Below, one piece after another: positions 34,920 to 42,465 of a stretch of 64,000 bases of DNA; the stretch's first letter is position 1; the number at the start of each line of letters is the position of its first letter. The DNA is taken from assembly GCF_900091855.1 (NCBI RefSeq), contig NZ_FMCH01000221.1, forward strand, positions 48,827 to 112,826, in the 5' to 3' direction. Source of the stretch: Streptomyces sp. DvalAA-14 (GTDB lineage: Bacteria; Actinomycetota; Actinomycetes; Streptomycetales; Streptomycetaceae). The notes under the pieces were generated by a model. The model worked only from the letters and a program-made list of their open reading frames with translations, was not told the DNA's origin and ran no database searches. A program made the position numbers and the translations under genes.

Positions 34920-35777
34920 ATGGCTACGAAAGCAGCTTCATTCCCCGCTCCCGAGCCGGTCGACCCACTGGCCGTTTTGGGGGCGCTGCCGGGTGTTCCC
35001 GAGGCGGTGGAGTCGGTACGGCAGGCCGTGGACAGGCTCTACGCCCATCGGGTGATGCGCCGTCGGTCCGACGAGGTGGCGTCCGAGGCGGCGCTGCGCG
35101 GGGCGCGGGCATCGGCGGCGTTGTCCGGCGCGGACTGGTCGCTGGAAGAGGTGCGCCGGCGCAGCGACTTCTCCGCGGACGACGAGGCCCGCATCGTCGG
35201 CGCGGCGCTGCGGTTGACCGCGGAGGCCGGCCAACTCCTCGCTGTCTGGCGGCGCTCGCCCCTACAGGCACTGGCCAGGCTGCACCTGGTGGCGGCGGGC
35301 GGAGCCGCTGACGAGGCCACGGTCGGCCGGCCGCGGCTGGCCGGGGAGCCGGTGACCGAGTCGTTCGTCGGGATCACCGGGATTCCGCTGCCGGAACCGC
35401 GTGAGGTGGCCGCCCGGCTGGACGGGCTGGCCGACCTGCTGCGCTCGGGAACCGCGGCGCCCGCGCTGGTGGCCGGCGCGGTGGTGCACGGAGAACTGCT
35501 CTGTCTGCGTCCCTTCGGCTCCTTCAACGGTCCCGTCGCCCGCGCGGCCGAGCGGATCGTGCTGGTCGGCAGCGGACTCGACCCCAAGTCCATCTGCCCG
35601 GCCGAGGTCGGCTTCGCGGAGTTGGGCCGGGCCGGCTATCTCAAAGCCCTCGAGGGGTACGCCTCGGGCACGCCTGAGGGGATGGCCGAGTGGATCGCGC
35701 ACTGCGGTCGGGCCTTGGAACTGGGCGTACGGGAAAGCGTCGCTGTGTGCGAGGCGCTCCAACGGGGAGCGGCCTGA
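34920..35777 (+). CDS. Fic/DOC-like protein with degenerate catalytic motif
   Basis: 285 residues, mostly helical. LVAGAVVHGELLCLRPF, then GSFNGPVARAAERIVLVGSG, occupies the place of the Fic core HxFxxGNGRxxR, but the catalytic His is replaced (LRPF) and the loop reads SFNGPVAR. AMP transfer is therefore unlikely. In other Streptomyces genomes it is often named oxidoreductase, for which I see no support. The ATG stands 7 nt after TAGGGT with no ribosome binding site, as in a leaderless gene. It shares a divergent promoter region with the CooC-like ATPase and may work with it. Confidence 0.72.
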   Translation: MATKAASFPAPEPVDPLAVLGALPGVPEAVESVRQAVDRLYAHRVMRRRSDEVASEAALRGARASAALSGADWSLEEVRRRSDFSADDEARIVGAALRLTAEAGQLLAVWRRSPLQALARLHLVAAGGAADEATVGRPRLAGEPVTESFVGITGIPLPEPREVAARLDGLADLLRSGTAAPALVAGAVVHGELLCLRPFGSFNGPVARAAERIVLVGSGLDPKSICPAEVGFAELGRAGYLKALEGYASGTPEGMAEWIAHCGRALELGVRESVAVCEALQRGAA

Positions 35778-35799
35778 CCGCCGGCCGAAGCGCCGGCGG
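35778..35799. terminator. Hairpin between convergent genes
   Basis: CCGCCGG and CCGGCGG with an 8-nt loop directly after the Fic-like gene. A 12-bp tandem repeat (CACTTCTCAAGT, twice, 35890-35913) lies nearer the HAD gene. Confidence 0.35.
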
Positions 35800-35917
35800 C
35801 GGGTCGTCATGAACGGGGACTTCGTCCGGCCGGTGCGTGGCGGCGTCGGCAGGGTGTCGCCGCCGCGGTGTCTCCCTGGCTGCACTTTTCACTTCTCAAG
35901 TCACTTCTCAAGGTGGA

Positions 35918-36739
35918 TCAGGAGGCGGCGATCGGCCGGTGGCGGCGTGCGGCCAGCCATACCAGGCCCGCGGCGGCGGCTGCCGCGCCGACCGCGACGA
36001 CCGCGAGGGTGGGCCCCGTCGGCATCGACAGCGACGGGATCCGCTGGTTCAGCCGGACGGGACGGCTGAAGGTGAGCACCGGCCAGTCCCGGGCGACGGC
36101 CTCTTTGCGCAGTGCCCGGTCCGGATTGACCGCATACGGATGCCCGACCGTCTCGAGCATGGGGATGTCGGTCACCGAGTCGCTGTAGGCGAAGGACCTC
36201 TCCAAGTCGTAGCCCTCGGACTCCGCCAGCTCGGCGATGGCTTCGGCTTTCGCCGGACCGTAGACGTAGTGGTCGATCTCGCCGTTGTAAGCGCCGTTCT
36301 TGACGACCATACGCGTGGCGACCACATGGTCCGCTCCGAGCATCTCCCCGATCGGCTCGACGACCTCCGATCCGGACGCGCTGACGATCACCACGTCGCG
36401 GCCGGCCGCGTGGTGTTCCTCGATCAGCGACGCCGCCTCGTCGTAGATGATCGGGTCGATCAGATCATGCAGCGTCTCCGCCACGATCTCCCGTACCTGC
36501 TGGACATTCCACCCCCGGCACAGTTCGGAGAGGTATTTGCGCATGCCCTCCATCTGGTCGTGATCCGCACCACCGACCAGGTACACGAACTGCGCATAGG
36601 CGGTACGCAATACCGCTCGTCTGTTGATGAGACCGCCGTGGTAGAAGGAGCGCCCGAAGGCGAGCGTGCTGGACTTGGCGATCACGGTCTTGTCGAGATC
36701 GAAGAACGCCGCGGTGCGCGGTGGCAGGTGGTTTTCCAC
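35918..36739 (-). CDS. HAD-IB family phosphatase with C-terminal membrane helix
   Basis: 273 residues. FFDLDKTVIAKSS is HAD motif I (nucleophile and acid Asp), VVIVSASGSEVV motif II, and YSDSVTDIPMLETVG motif IV, in the SerB-like HAD-IB order. The usual Lys lies in YGPAKAEAI. A final hydrophobic helix (TLAVVAVGAAAAAAGLVWLAA) and RRHRP tail suggest that it is anchored in the membrane. The substrate is unknown; a phosphoserine- or lipid-phosphate-like compound is possible. I start it at GTG 36739, 6 nt after TATGCT; an ATG at 36763 is less likely. From memory, homologues lie beside ssd in S. coelicolor. Confidence 0.87.
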   Translation of the reverse strand: MENHLPPRTAAFFDLDKTVIAKSSTLAFGRSFYHGGLINRRAVLRTAYAQFVYLVGGADHDQMEGMRKYLSELCRGWNVQQVREIVAETLHDLIDPIIYDEAASLIEEHHAAGRDVVIVSASGSEVVEPIGEMLGADHVVATRMVVKNGAYNGEIDHYVYGPAKAEAIAELAESEGYDLERSFAYSDSVTDIPMLETVGHPYAVNPDRALRKEAVARDWPVLTFSRPVRLNQRIPSLSMPTGPTLAVVAVGAAAAAAGLVWLAARRHRPIAAS

Positions 36740-36851
36740 GAGACGAGCATAGGCAACCACCATTCGGCGTAAGCTCAGGCGCGTGGGTTTGCTTGGAGAC
36801 GCCTCCGGGTACACCATGGAAGTCACGGATCGTTCGCGACCGTGCTAACCC

Positions 36852-36921
36852 GGTCTGGCTCCTCCCCCCCCGAGTCAGATCGTGGGGACGACCCCCGCTC
36901 TCCCCCCCGGCGGGGGTCGTC
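36852..36921 (+). ncRNA. 6C RNA
   Basis: Two adjacent stem-loops, each with a long C run in the loop, as the motif name requires. The first pairs 36852-36861 with 36872-36881 (10 bp with two G-U) around CTCCCCCCCC. The second pairs 36887-36898 with 36910-36921 (12 bp perfect) around a loop with seven C. 6C RNAs are known from actinobacteria near chromosome-partition and pilus-assembly genes, exactly the setting here (ssd and tad genes follow). Function unknown. The rest of 36740-37202 holds the DnaA boxes and no gene that I can support. Confidence 0.88.
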
Positions 36922-37078
36922 GCATGTCCGGACACGTTTTGCCCCTGTCGGCCGTGTCCCGCGTCGCCGCCGTTCATGTCGCTCTCCTTCGTATGTGTGT
37001 GCGTGTCACCGTGTATGACGCGTGACGGAGCGTAATCGTTTCGGGTTGGAGGGGAACTCACCCGACCGAGTGGCGAAG

Positions 37079-37105
37079 TTATCCACAAAGGCCGAGTTGT
37101 CCACA
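37079..37105 (+). promoter_or_regulatory. Pair of consensus DnaA boxes upstream of ssd
   Basis: TTATCCACA (37079-37087) and TTGTCCACA (37097-37105) are perfect matches to the E. coli and Streptomyces DnaA-box consensus, in the same orientation, 18 bp start to start. They lie 98 bp before ssd and 158 bp after the 6C RNA, far from any dnaA/dnaN genes. Confidence 0.75.
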
Positions 37106-37202
37106 GATTCCAACCGAGACCGTCTCAATTCCTCGCACTGTCCCAAGCTGATCGCAGGCGAAGCACACCGTGCTCGCATCACAAGCGACGGGGGACAGGG
37201 AA

Positions 37203-38312
37203 ATGACAGGAACCACCAAGAACGACCGCTTGCCGACGTCGGCGGAACGCTCCGCCCGACCGTTGATTGTCACCGATGACGAAAGTCTCCTCGACGATCT
37301 GCTGCGGCTGTGCGCGGCGGCGGGTACGGAACCGGAAGTCGTCTTCGCGAGCCCGCCACGCGCCACGAGTTGGGACGACGCACCCCTTGTCCTGGTCGGA
37401 GCGGAAGCGTCCGGAAGAGTCCGGGGTGCCCCGCGACGCAAAGGCGTGCTGCTCGTCGGACGGAATCTGGACGATCCGGAAGTCTGGCGCCGCGGTGTCG
37501 GAATCGGAGCCGATCATGTCCTTTTTCTTCCCGATGCCGAGAGCTGGCTGGTCGACCGGATCGCCGACGTCGCCGAAGGCGTCGGCGAACCGGCACTGAC
37601 CATCGGCGTCGTGGGCGGGCGTGGTGGCGCCGGGGCGAGCACGCTCGCCTGCGCGCTGGCGATCACCGCTGCCCGGAGCGGGCGGCGCACCATGCTCATC
37701 GACGGCGATCCGCTCGGCGGCGGGCTCGACATCATGCTCGGCGCGGAACGCACCAGAGGGCTGCGCTGGCCCGACCTCGCCGACTCGCGCGGCCGGGTCA
37801 ACAGCGGCGCACTGGAGGAGTCCTTGCCCAGGCTGGACGCGCTCAGCGTGCTCAGCTGGGATCGCGGCGACTCCGTCCTCATCCCGCCGCAGGCCATGCG
37901 GTCGGTGCTGGGCGCGGCCCGGCGGCGCGGTGGGGTGGTCGTGGTCGACCTGCCCCGCAGGGTCGACGAAGCCATCACCGAGACGCTTGCCCAGATCGAT
38001 GTCGGGCTGCTGGTCGTCCCCGCGGAACTGCGGGCGGTGGCCGCCGCCACCCGGGTGGCGTCCGCCATCGGCATGGTCCTGAAAGACCTGCGCGTCGTCG
38101 CCCGCGGACCCTTCGACTCCGGGCTTCGCGAGCGGGAGATCGCCCGCCTGGTCGGAGTGCCATTGGCTGGTGACCTGTCACCGGAGCCGGCCCTGGCCGA
38201 CGGGACGCCAGGTACCGGCCCGCCCGGCGCCTCCGGACGCGGTCCCCTCGCTCGCTTCTGCGGCGCCTTCCTCGAGCGGGCCCTCCCGGGTGTCGGGAGC
38301 GTGCCGGTATGA
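37203..38312 (+). CDS. ssd: Septum site-determining protein Ssd (ParA/MinD-like)
   Basis: 369 residues. A receiver-like N-terminal region of about 120 residues precedes a P-loop domain with GVVGGRGGAGASTLACALA, a Walker A in which the terminal Lys-Thr is changed (GAGAST), and MLIDGDPLGGGLDIMLG. This altered Walker A is typical of Ssd/CpaE-like proteins that place the Tad pilus or the septum; in mycobacteria Ssd over-production blocks division. The ATG follows GGGGGACAGGG. Its stop overlaps the tadA start (ATGA), so it leads the pilus operon. Confidence 0.88.
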   Translation: MTGTTKNDRLPTSAERSARPLIVTDDESLLDDLLRLCAAAGTEPEVVFASPPRATSWDDAPLVLVGAEASGRVRGAPRRKGVLLVGRNLDDPEVWRRGVGIGADHVLFLPDAESWLVDRIADVAEGVGEPALTIGVVGGRGGAGASTLACALAITAARSGRRTMLIDGDPLGGGLDIMLGAERTRGLRWPDLADSRGRVNSGALEESLPRLDALSVLSWDRGDSVLIPPQAMRSVLGAARRRGGVVVVDLPRRVDEAITETLAQIDVGLLVVPAELRAVAAATRVASAIGMVLKDLRVVARGPFDSGLREREIARLVGVPLAGDLSPEPALADGTPGTGPPGASGRGPLARFCGAFLERALPGVGSVPV

Positions 38313-39463
38313 GCACCGAACTCCTGGAGGCCGTGCGGCTCCACCTCGCGGAGCACGGCGGCGAGCCCACGCCGGCCCGGGTGGCGGCGGCACTACGAGC
38401 CCGCGGGCGGTTGCTCGGTGACGCCGAAGTACTCGACGTCGTGGCGGCGTTGCGCTCCGAACTCGTCGGCGCCGGCCCGCTGGAACCGCTGCTGGCCGAC
38501 CCGGATGTGACCGACATCCTCGTCAACGCACCCGATCAGGTGTGGATCGACCGCGGACGCGGTCTGGAGCGCAGCGGCGTCGCGTTCGCGGACGCCGCCG
38601 CGGTGCGCCGCCTTGCCCAGCGGCTGGCCACCACGGCAGGAAGGCGGCTGGACGACGCGCGGCCCTGGGTCGACGCCCGGTTGCCGGACGGTACTCGGCT
38701 GCACGCGGTCCTGCCGCCGGTCGTCGTCGGTTCGGCCTGCCTCTCGCTTCGGGTGGTGCGGTCCCGGGCCTTCACCCCGGCCGAGCTGGTCGCCGTCGGC
38801 ACCCTGGACCGTGAGACTGCCGCGCTGCTGCGGGACGTGCTCGATGCCCGGCTCTCCTTCCTGATCAGTGGAGGAACAGGCTGTGGCAAGACGACCTTGC
38901 TGAGCTGTCTGCTCGGCCTGGTCGACCCCGGTGCGCGCATCGTGCTCGCCGAGGATTCGGCCGAACTGCGACCTGACCACCCGCATGTGGTCCGGCTGGA
39001 GACCCGGCCGGCCAATCAGGAGGGCGCCGGGCAAGTCACCTTGCGGGACCTGGTCCGGCAGGCGCTGCGGATGCGCCCTGACCGTTTGGTGGTCGGCGAG
39101 GTGCGCGGCCCCGAAGTGACCGATCTGCTGGGCGCGTTGAACACCGGGCATGAGGGTGGGTGCGGCACGGTGCATGCCAACGCTGCCGCCGATGTGCCGG
39201 CCCGGCTCGAAGCGCTCGGCGCCACGGCGGGCCTGGACCGGGCGGCCCTGCACAGTCAGTTGGCGGCCGCCCTGTCTGTCGTCGTCCATCTGGTGCGGGA
39301 AGGGTCGGGGCGCCGCCGGCTGGCCGAGATCCATGTCCTGCGGCGGGATTCCGACGGCCTGGTCGCCACTGTTCCGGCCCTTGTCCGCGACAGAAGCGGG
39401 CGGATCGACCGAGGCCCGGGCTGGCAGCGGTTGACCGGACTGTGCTCGGCGGGTGCGCGATGA
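38309..39463 (+). CDS. TadA/CpaF-type pilus assembly ATPase
   Basis: 384 residues, secretion-superfamily ATPase. [23 protein letters not shown] is the N-terminal signature, [19 protein letters not shown] the Walker [21 protein letters not shown] the Asp box, and [14 protein letters not shown] the His box. It should hydrolyse ATP at the inner membrane to drive Flp pilin assembly through TadB/TadC. Overlaps at both ends (4 bp each) show tight coupling to ssd and tadB. Confidence 0.94.
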   Translation: MSTELLEAVRLHLAEHGGEPTPARVAAALRARGRLLGDAEVLDVVAALRSELVGAGPLEPLLADPDVTDILVNAPDQVWIDRGRGLERSGVAFADAAAVRRLAQRLATTAGRRLDDARPWVDARLPDGTRLHAVLPPVVVGSACLSLRVVRSRAFTPAELVAVGTLDRETAALLRDVLDARLSFLISGGTGCGKTTLLSCLLGLVDPGARIVLAEDSAELRPDHPHVVRLETRPANQEGAGQVTLRDLVRQALRMRPDRLVVGEVRGPEVTDLLGALNTGHEGGCGTVHANAAADVPARLEALGATAGLDRAALHSQLAAALSVVVHLVREGSGRRRLAEIHVLRRDSDGLVATVPALVRDRSGRIDRGPGWQRLTGLCSAGAR

Positions 39464-40446
39464 GTCCGGGACCGACACCGATGGCCCTCGGGTGGGCCGC
39501 CGCTCTGTGCGCCGCGGTGCTGATCCTGCGCACGGCCCGCCCCGCTGTGGCGGTACGCCGGCGCGCCTTTCGGCTGGTGGGCGGAGCCGAGCACCGGATC
39601 GCGCGCTCGACCGGGGAGCGGGCGCGGGAAGCGGCCACGCGGCTGCGGCGAGCCGCGGTGGGAAGACCTTGGGTGCCCTGCCTGGCGCTGGGGCTGCTGC
39701 TCGGGCTGATGACCAGGTCGTTGCTGCCGGTGGTGGGCAGTGCGGCCGGCGCGCCTCTGACGGGGCGGGCCCTGAGCAGGCGGGCGGAGCGTGCCGCAGC
39801 CGAGCGCGGGCTCGCCGCGGTGGGGACACTGTGCGGCAGGGTGGCAGGCGATCTCAGAGCCGGGAGGCCGCCCCATGCGGCGCTCGCCGACGCCGTGGAG
39901 TCGGCGGGATGGGCCCGGATGCCCGAACTCGCCCAGTCGGCAGGGCTGATGCTGTCGGCCGCGCGCTTCGGTGGTGACGTGCCGGGAGCACTGCGCGCGG
40001 CGTCCCGGCTCCACGAGGGCACCCGCGGGCTCGCCGCGGTCGCCGCCTGCTGGCAAGTGGCGGTGGACGGCGGGGCGGGGCTGGCAGCAGCCCTGGACCG
40101 GGTGGCCGCCGTGCTGCGTGCGGAGGCCGATCAGCGGGAGGACTTGCGAGCGCAATTGGCGGGCCCCCGCTCGACCGCCGTACTGCTGGCCCTCCTGCCG
40201 TTGTTCGGGCTCGTCCTGGGCACCGGGCTCGGCGCCCACCCCACGGCGACGCTGCTGCACAGCCCGGCCGGGCTGGTCTGCCTGCTGGCGGGGGCGGCCC
40301 TGGAATGGGCCGGCCTCGCGTGGACGGCACGGATCATCCGCGCCGCCGAGGACGGTCACCGAGGCGGACCACCCAAGGAACGCGGGCAGCAGACGGAGGC
40401 TGATCCAGTGGTCATGGCGGGGCCGGCCCGAGAGGCGGCGTCATGA
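39460..40446 (+). CDS. TadB-type pilus assembly membrane protein
   Basis: 328 residues, T2SS-F (GspF-like) family. Hydrophobic segments lie near residues 10-25 and 70-105 and at the C-terminus (VLLALLPLFGLVLGTGLGA, LVCLLAGAALEWAGLAWTA). GRVAGDLRAGRPPHAALADA and GGDVPGALRAASRL are the cytoplasmic F-domain repeats. It forms the inner-membrane platform with TadC. ATG overlaps the tadA stop; its own stop overlaps the tadC start. Confidence 0.88.
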   Translation: MSPGPTPMALGWAAALCAAVLILRTARPAVAVRRRAFRLVGGAEHRIARSTGERAREAATRLRRAAVGRPWVPCLALGLLLGLMTRSLLPVVGSAAGAPLTGRALSRRAERAAAERGLAAVGTLCGRVAGDLRAGRPPHAALADAVESAGWARMPELAQSAGLMLSAARFGGDVPGALRAASRLHEGTRGLAAVAACWQVAVDGGAGLAAALDRVAAVLRAEADQREDLRAQLAGPRSTAVLLALLPLFGLVLGTGLGAHPTATLLHSPAGLVCLLAGAALEWAGLAWTARIIRAAEDGHRGGPPKERGQQTEADPVVMAGPAREAAS

Positions 40447-41255
40447 GCGGCGGGACCGGATGGGCTGTCCACAGCCTGGGGACGACTGGAGCCGTTCTGG
40501 CCGTCGTGGCCGCCGGGCTGCTGGCCCTGGCCGAGCTACGGCAGCGAATGCGCGGTGTCCGGCGAGTGCGCTGGGCGCTCGGTAGGAGGAGTTCGGCGCG
40601 GGCGACTGCGGGCGGCGCCCTGCGATTGCACGGGTGGCCGGAGCTGCTGCGGGAGTGGGGGCCGGTGGTCGCTGCCGGGCTCGGAGTCTCGGTGCTGATC
40701 GGTGGGCCGCTGGGCGCTCTGGCAGGAGCCGGGGTGGGGGTAGGGGCTAGGAAATGGCTCAGGAGGCGACAGGCGCCTGCTGAGCGGCCTGGAGGGGACG
40801 GGGAGGCCGAGGACTCCGAACTGCCACTCTGCGCCGACCTGATGGCCGCCTGCCTGGCCGCCGGGGCCACCCCGGGAGAGGCAGCGGGAGCCGTGGGGCG
40901 CTGCTTGGGCGGTCCATTGGGGGACGCGCTGATACGGGCACACGCCGAGCTGCGGCTCGGCGCGGAACCGGCGGAGTGCTGGGACCGGTTCGGCACCCTG
41001 CCGGCCGCGCGGGAGATGGGCCGGTGCCTGGCTCGGGCCGCCACCACGGGCAGCGCGCCGGTAATGGAAATGGCCCGACTGGCGGCGGACTGCCGGGCCG
41101 TGCGAGCCCGCCGCGCCCTCGCGAGGGCCAGACGCGCGGCGGTGCTGGCCACCGCGCCGCTCGGGGTGTGCTTCCTCCCGGCCTTCCTGCTGGTCGGCGT
41201 CGCCCCAGTGGTGATGGGCCTGGCCGGCACGGTCCTCGGGACGCGGATGAAGTGA
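40443..41255 (+). CDS. TadC-type pilus assembly membrane protein
   Basis: 270 residues, second T2SS-F protein of the Tad platform. Membrane segments lie near AVLAVVAAGLLALAEL, PVVAAGLGVSVLIGGPLGALAG and the C-terminal AAVLATAPLGVCFLPAFLLVGVA. LCADLMAACLAAGATPGEAAG is the conserved cytoplasmic repeat. Shorter than the TadC of Gram-negatives, as usual for actinobacteria. It begins inside the tadB stop codon. Confidence 0.86.
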   Translation: MSGGTGWAVHSLGTTGAVLAVVAAGLLALAELRQRMRGVRRVRWALGRRSSARATAGGALRLHGWPELLREWGPVVAAGLGVSVLIGGPLGALAGAGVGVGARKWLRRRQAPAERPGGDGEAEDSELPLCADLMAACLAAGATPGEAAGAVGRCLGGPLGDALIRAHAELRLGAEPAECWDRFGTLPAAREMGRCLARAATTGSAPVMEMARLAADCRAVRARRALARARRAAVLATAPLGVCFLPAFLLVGVAPVVMGLAGTVLGTRMK

Positions 41256-41448
41256 CCGCCGACCGGACCTGACCGCGATACCGGACCTGACCGCGATTCA
41301 CCTCACCCGGATCCGTCTCACCCAGCGATTCACCTCACCTCGCGGGTCACTTCGAGCTTCGACCTGCCCTTATCCACCACTTCCACCACAACTTTCGATG
41401 CGCCTCCGGCGACCGAGCCGGAGAACCGACCAACGGGAGGACCCCCAG

Positions 41449-41724
41449 ATGAAGACGACGAAGGCCACGAACACGATGAAGGCGACGAAGGCCACGGGGC
41501 ACACACCCGACGGGCCGAGGCGAAGGACGCCGACCTCGGGGCTGGTCCGACGGGTTCGGAGGTGCCGGGCGGCGGCGGAGGCTGGGATGAGTACCGCCGA
41601 ATACGCGGTCGGCACCATCGCGGCATGCGGTTTCGCGGCCGTGCTCTACAAGATCGTGACGAGCGGACCGGTGCGGACCGCGCTCACCGGGGTCATCGTG
41701 AAGGCTCTCCATGTGCCGTTCTGA
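41449..41724 (+). CDS. DUF4244/Flp-like prepilin
   Basis: 91 residues. The basic N-terminal part ends in AAAEAGMSTAEYAVGTIAAC, where Gly followed by a segment with Glu at +5 and Tyr at +6 fits the type IV/Flp prepilin peptidase site. A hydrophobic helix (TIAACGFAAVLYKIVTSG) and a short tail follow. It should be the major pilin of the Tad apparatus. The ATG has GGGAGG upstream. The region before it contains a 17-bp direct repeat (41263-41279, 41281-41297) and a near-consensus DnaA box (TTATCCACC, 41370-41378). I see no prepilin peptidase gene in the window. Confidence 0.87.
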   Translation: MKTTKATNTMKATKATGHTPDGPRRRTPTSGLVRRVRRCRAAAEAGMSTAEYAVGTIAACGFAAVLYKIVTSGPVRTALTGVIVKALHVPF

Positions 41725-42130
41725 GCGGCTCGGATCGCGGGGCCAAGGTGACGGCGGGTATGTCACGGCGGAGGCGGCCGTGGTGATCCCGACACTGGTG
41801 GCGCTCACCGCGTTCCTGGTGTGGGGGCTGATGGCGGGCGCCGCGCAAGTGCGGTGTGTGGACGCGGCCCGGGCCGGTGCCCGGGCCGCGGCCCGGTCCG
41901 AGACACCGGCGGAAGTGCTGCGGGTGGCCCGGGCCGCGGCGCCGAGTGGCGCCCAGGTGGCTGTCGGCCGGGACGGAGACCTGGTGCGGGTGCGGGTCGC
42001 GGTGCCGCTGCCCCGATTCCCGGTCCCGCTGGCCGCCGAGGCCGTCGCACTGGACGAGAGCGCTGTCGAAGACGCCGCCGAGGACGCCGAGGACAACGTC
42101 AGGGGCGCGAGGGGAGGTGGCCTGCCGTGA
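41711..42130 (+). CDS. TadE-like minor pilin
   Basis: 139 residues. GDGGYVTAEAAVVIPTLVAL gives a pseudopilin-like cleavage site (Gly, then Glu at +5) leading straight into one membrane helix, followed by a globular domain with the VRCVDAARAGARAAARSE pattern of TadE proteins. The ATG lies within the end of the prepilin gene and its stop is within the GTG of the next gene, so all three are translationally coupled. Confidence 0.85.
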   Translation: MCRSERLGSRGQGDGGYVTAEAAVVIPTLVALTAFLVWGLMAGAAQVRCVDAARAGARAAARSETPAEVLRVARAAAPSGAQVAVGRDGDLVRVRVAVPLPRFPVPLAAEAVALDESAVEDAAEDAEDNVRGARGGGLP

Positions 42131-42465
42131 GGGGTCGCGCCGTGACGGACCGTGCCGGGCGGGCGGAGCGCGGCTCGGCGACTGTGTGGTCGATGGGGCT
42201 GATGGGAGTGCTGCTCGCTCTCTTCGTCGCGCTGCTCCAGCTGGACCGGGCAGTGATCGCCCGGCACCGTGCGGGCGGCGCGGCCGATCTGGCGGCCCTG
42301 GCTGCCGCGGATCACGCGCTGGATGGCGAAAAGAGCGCCTGCGGTCTCGCCGCCCGGGTCGCCGGCGCCCAAGGTGCGGCCTTGAGCGGCTGCCGGCTGA
42401 CCGGGGAGGTGGCGGATGTGGTGGCCGAGGTCGGTGGAGCGCGGGTCGCTTCGCGGGCGGGCCCG
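42127..42465 (+). CDS. TadG/Rv3654c-like pilus protein, no natural stop codon found
   Basis: The recognisable part is about 113 residues: GSATVWSMGLMGVLLALFVALL (membrane helix), LDRAVIARHRAGGAADLAALAAAD, the conserved helix after it, and GACGLAA-like and SGCRLTGEVADVV strands. It starts at GTG overlapping the TadE stop. In this frame no stop follows until 45352, deep inside the oppositely oriented helicase gene, whereas relatives stop after about 110-140 residues. A +1 shift would reach TGA at 42500. The end given here is only the end of the conserved part. Confidence 0.6.

Noticed and set aside
34920..35777. An oxidoreductase, the name often given to this family
   Set aside because: No nucleotide-binding or redox motif is visible; the Fic-like core is the only recognisable element.
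37079..37105. A replication origin
   Set aside because: Only two DnaA boxes are present and neither dnaA nor dnaN is nearby; Streptomyces oriC has many boxes.
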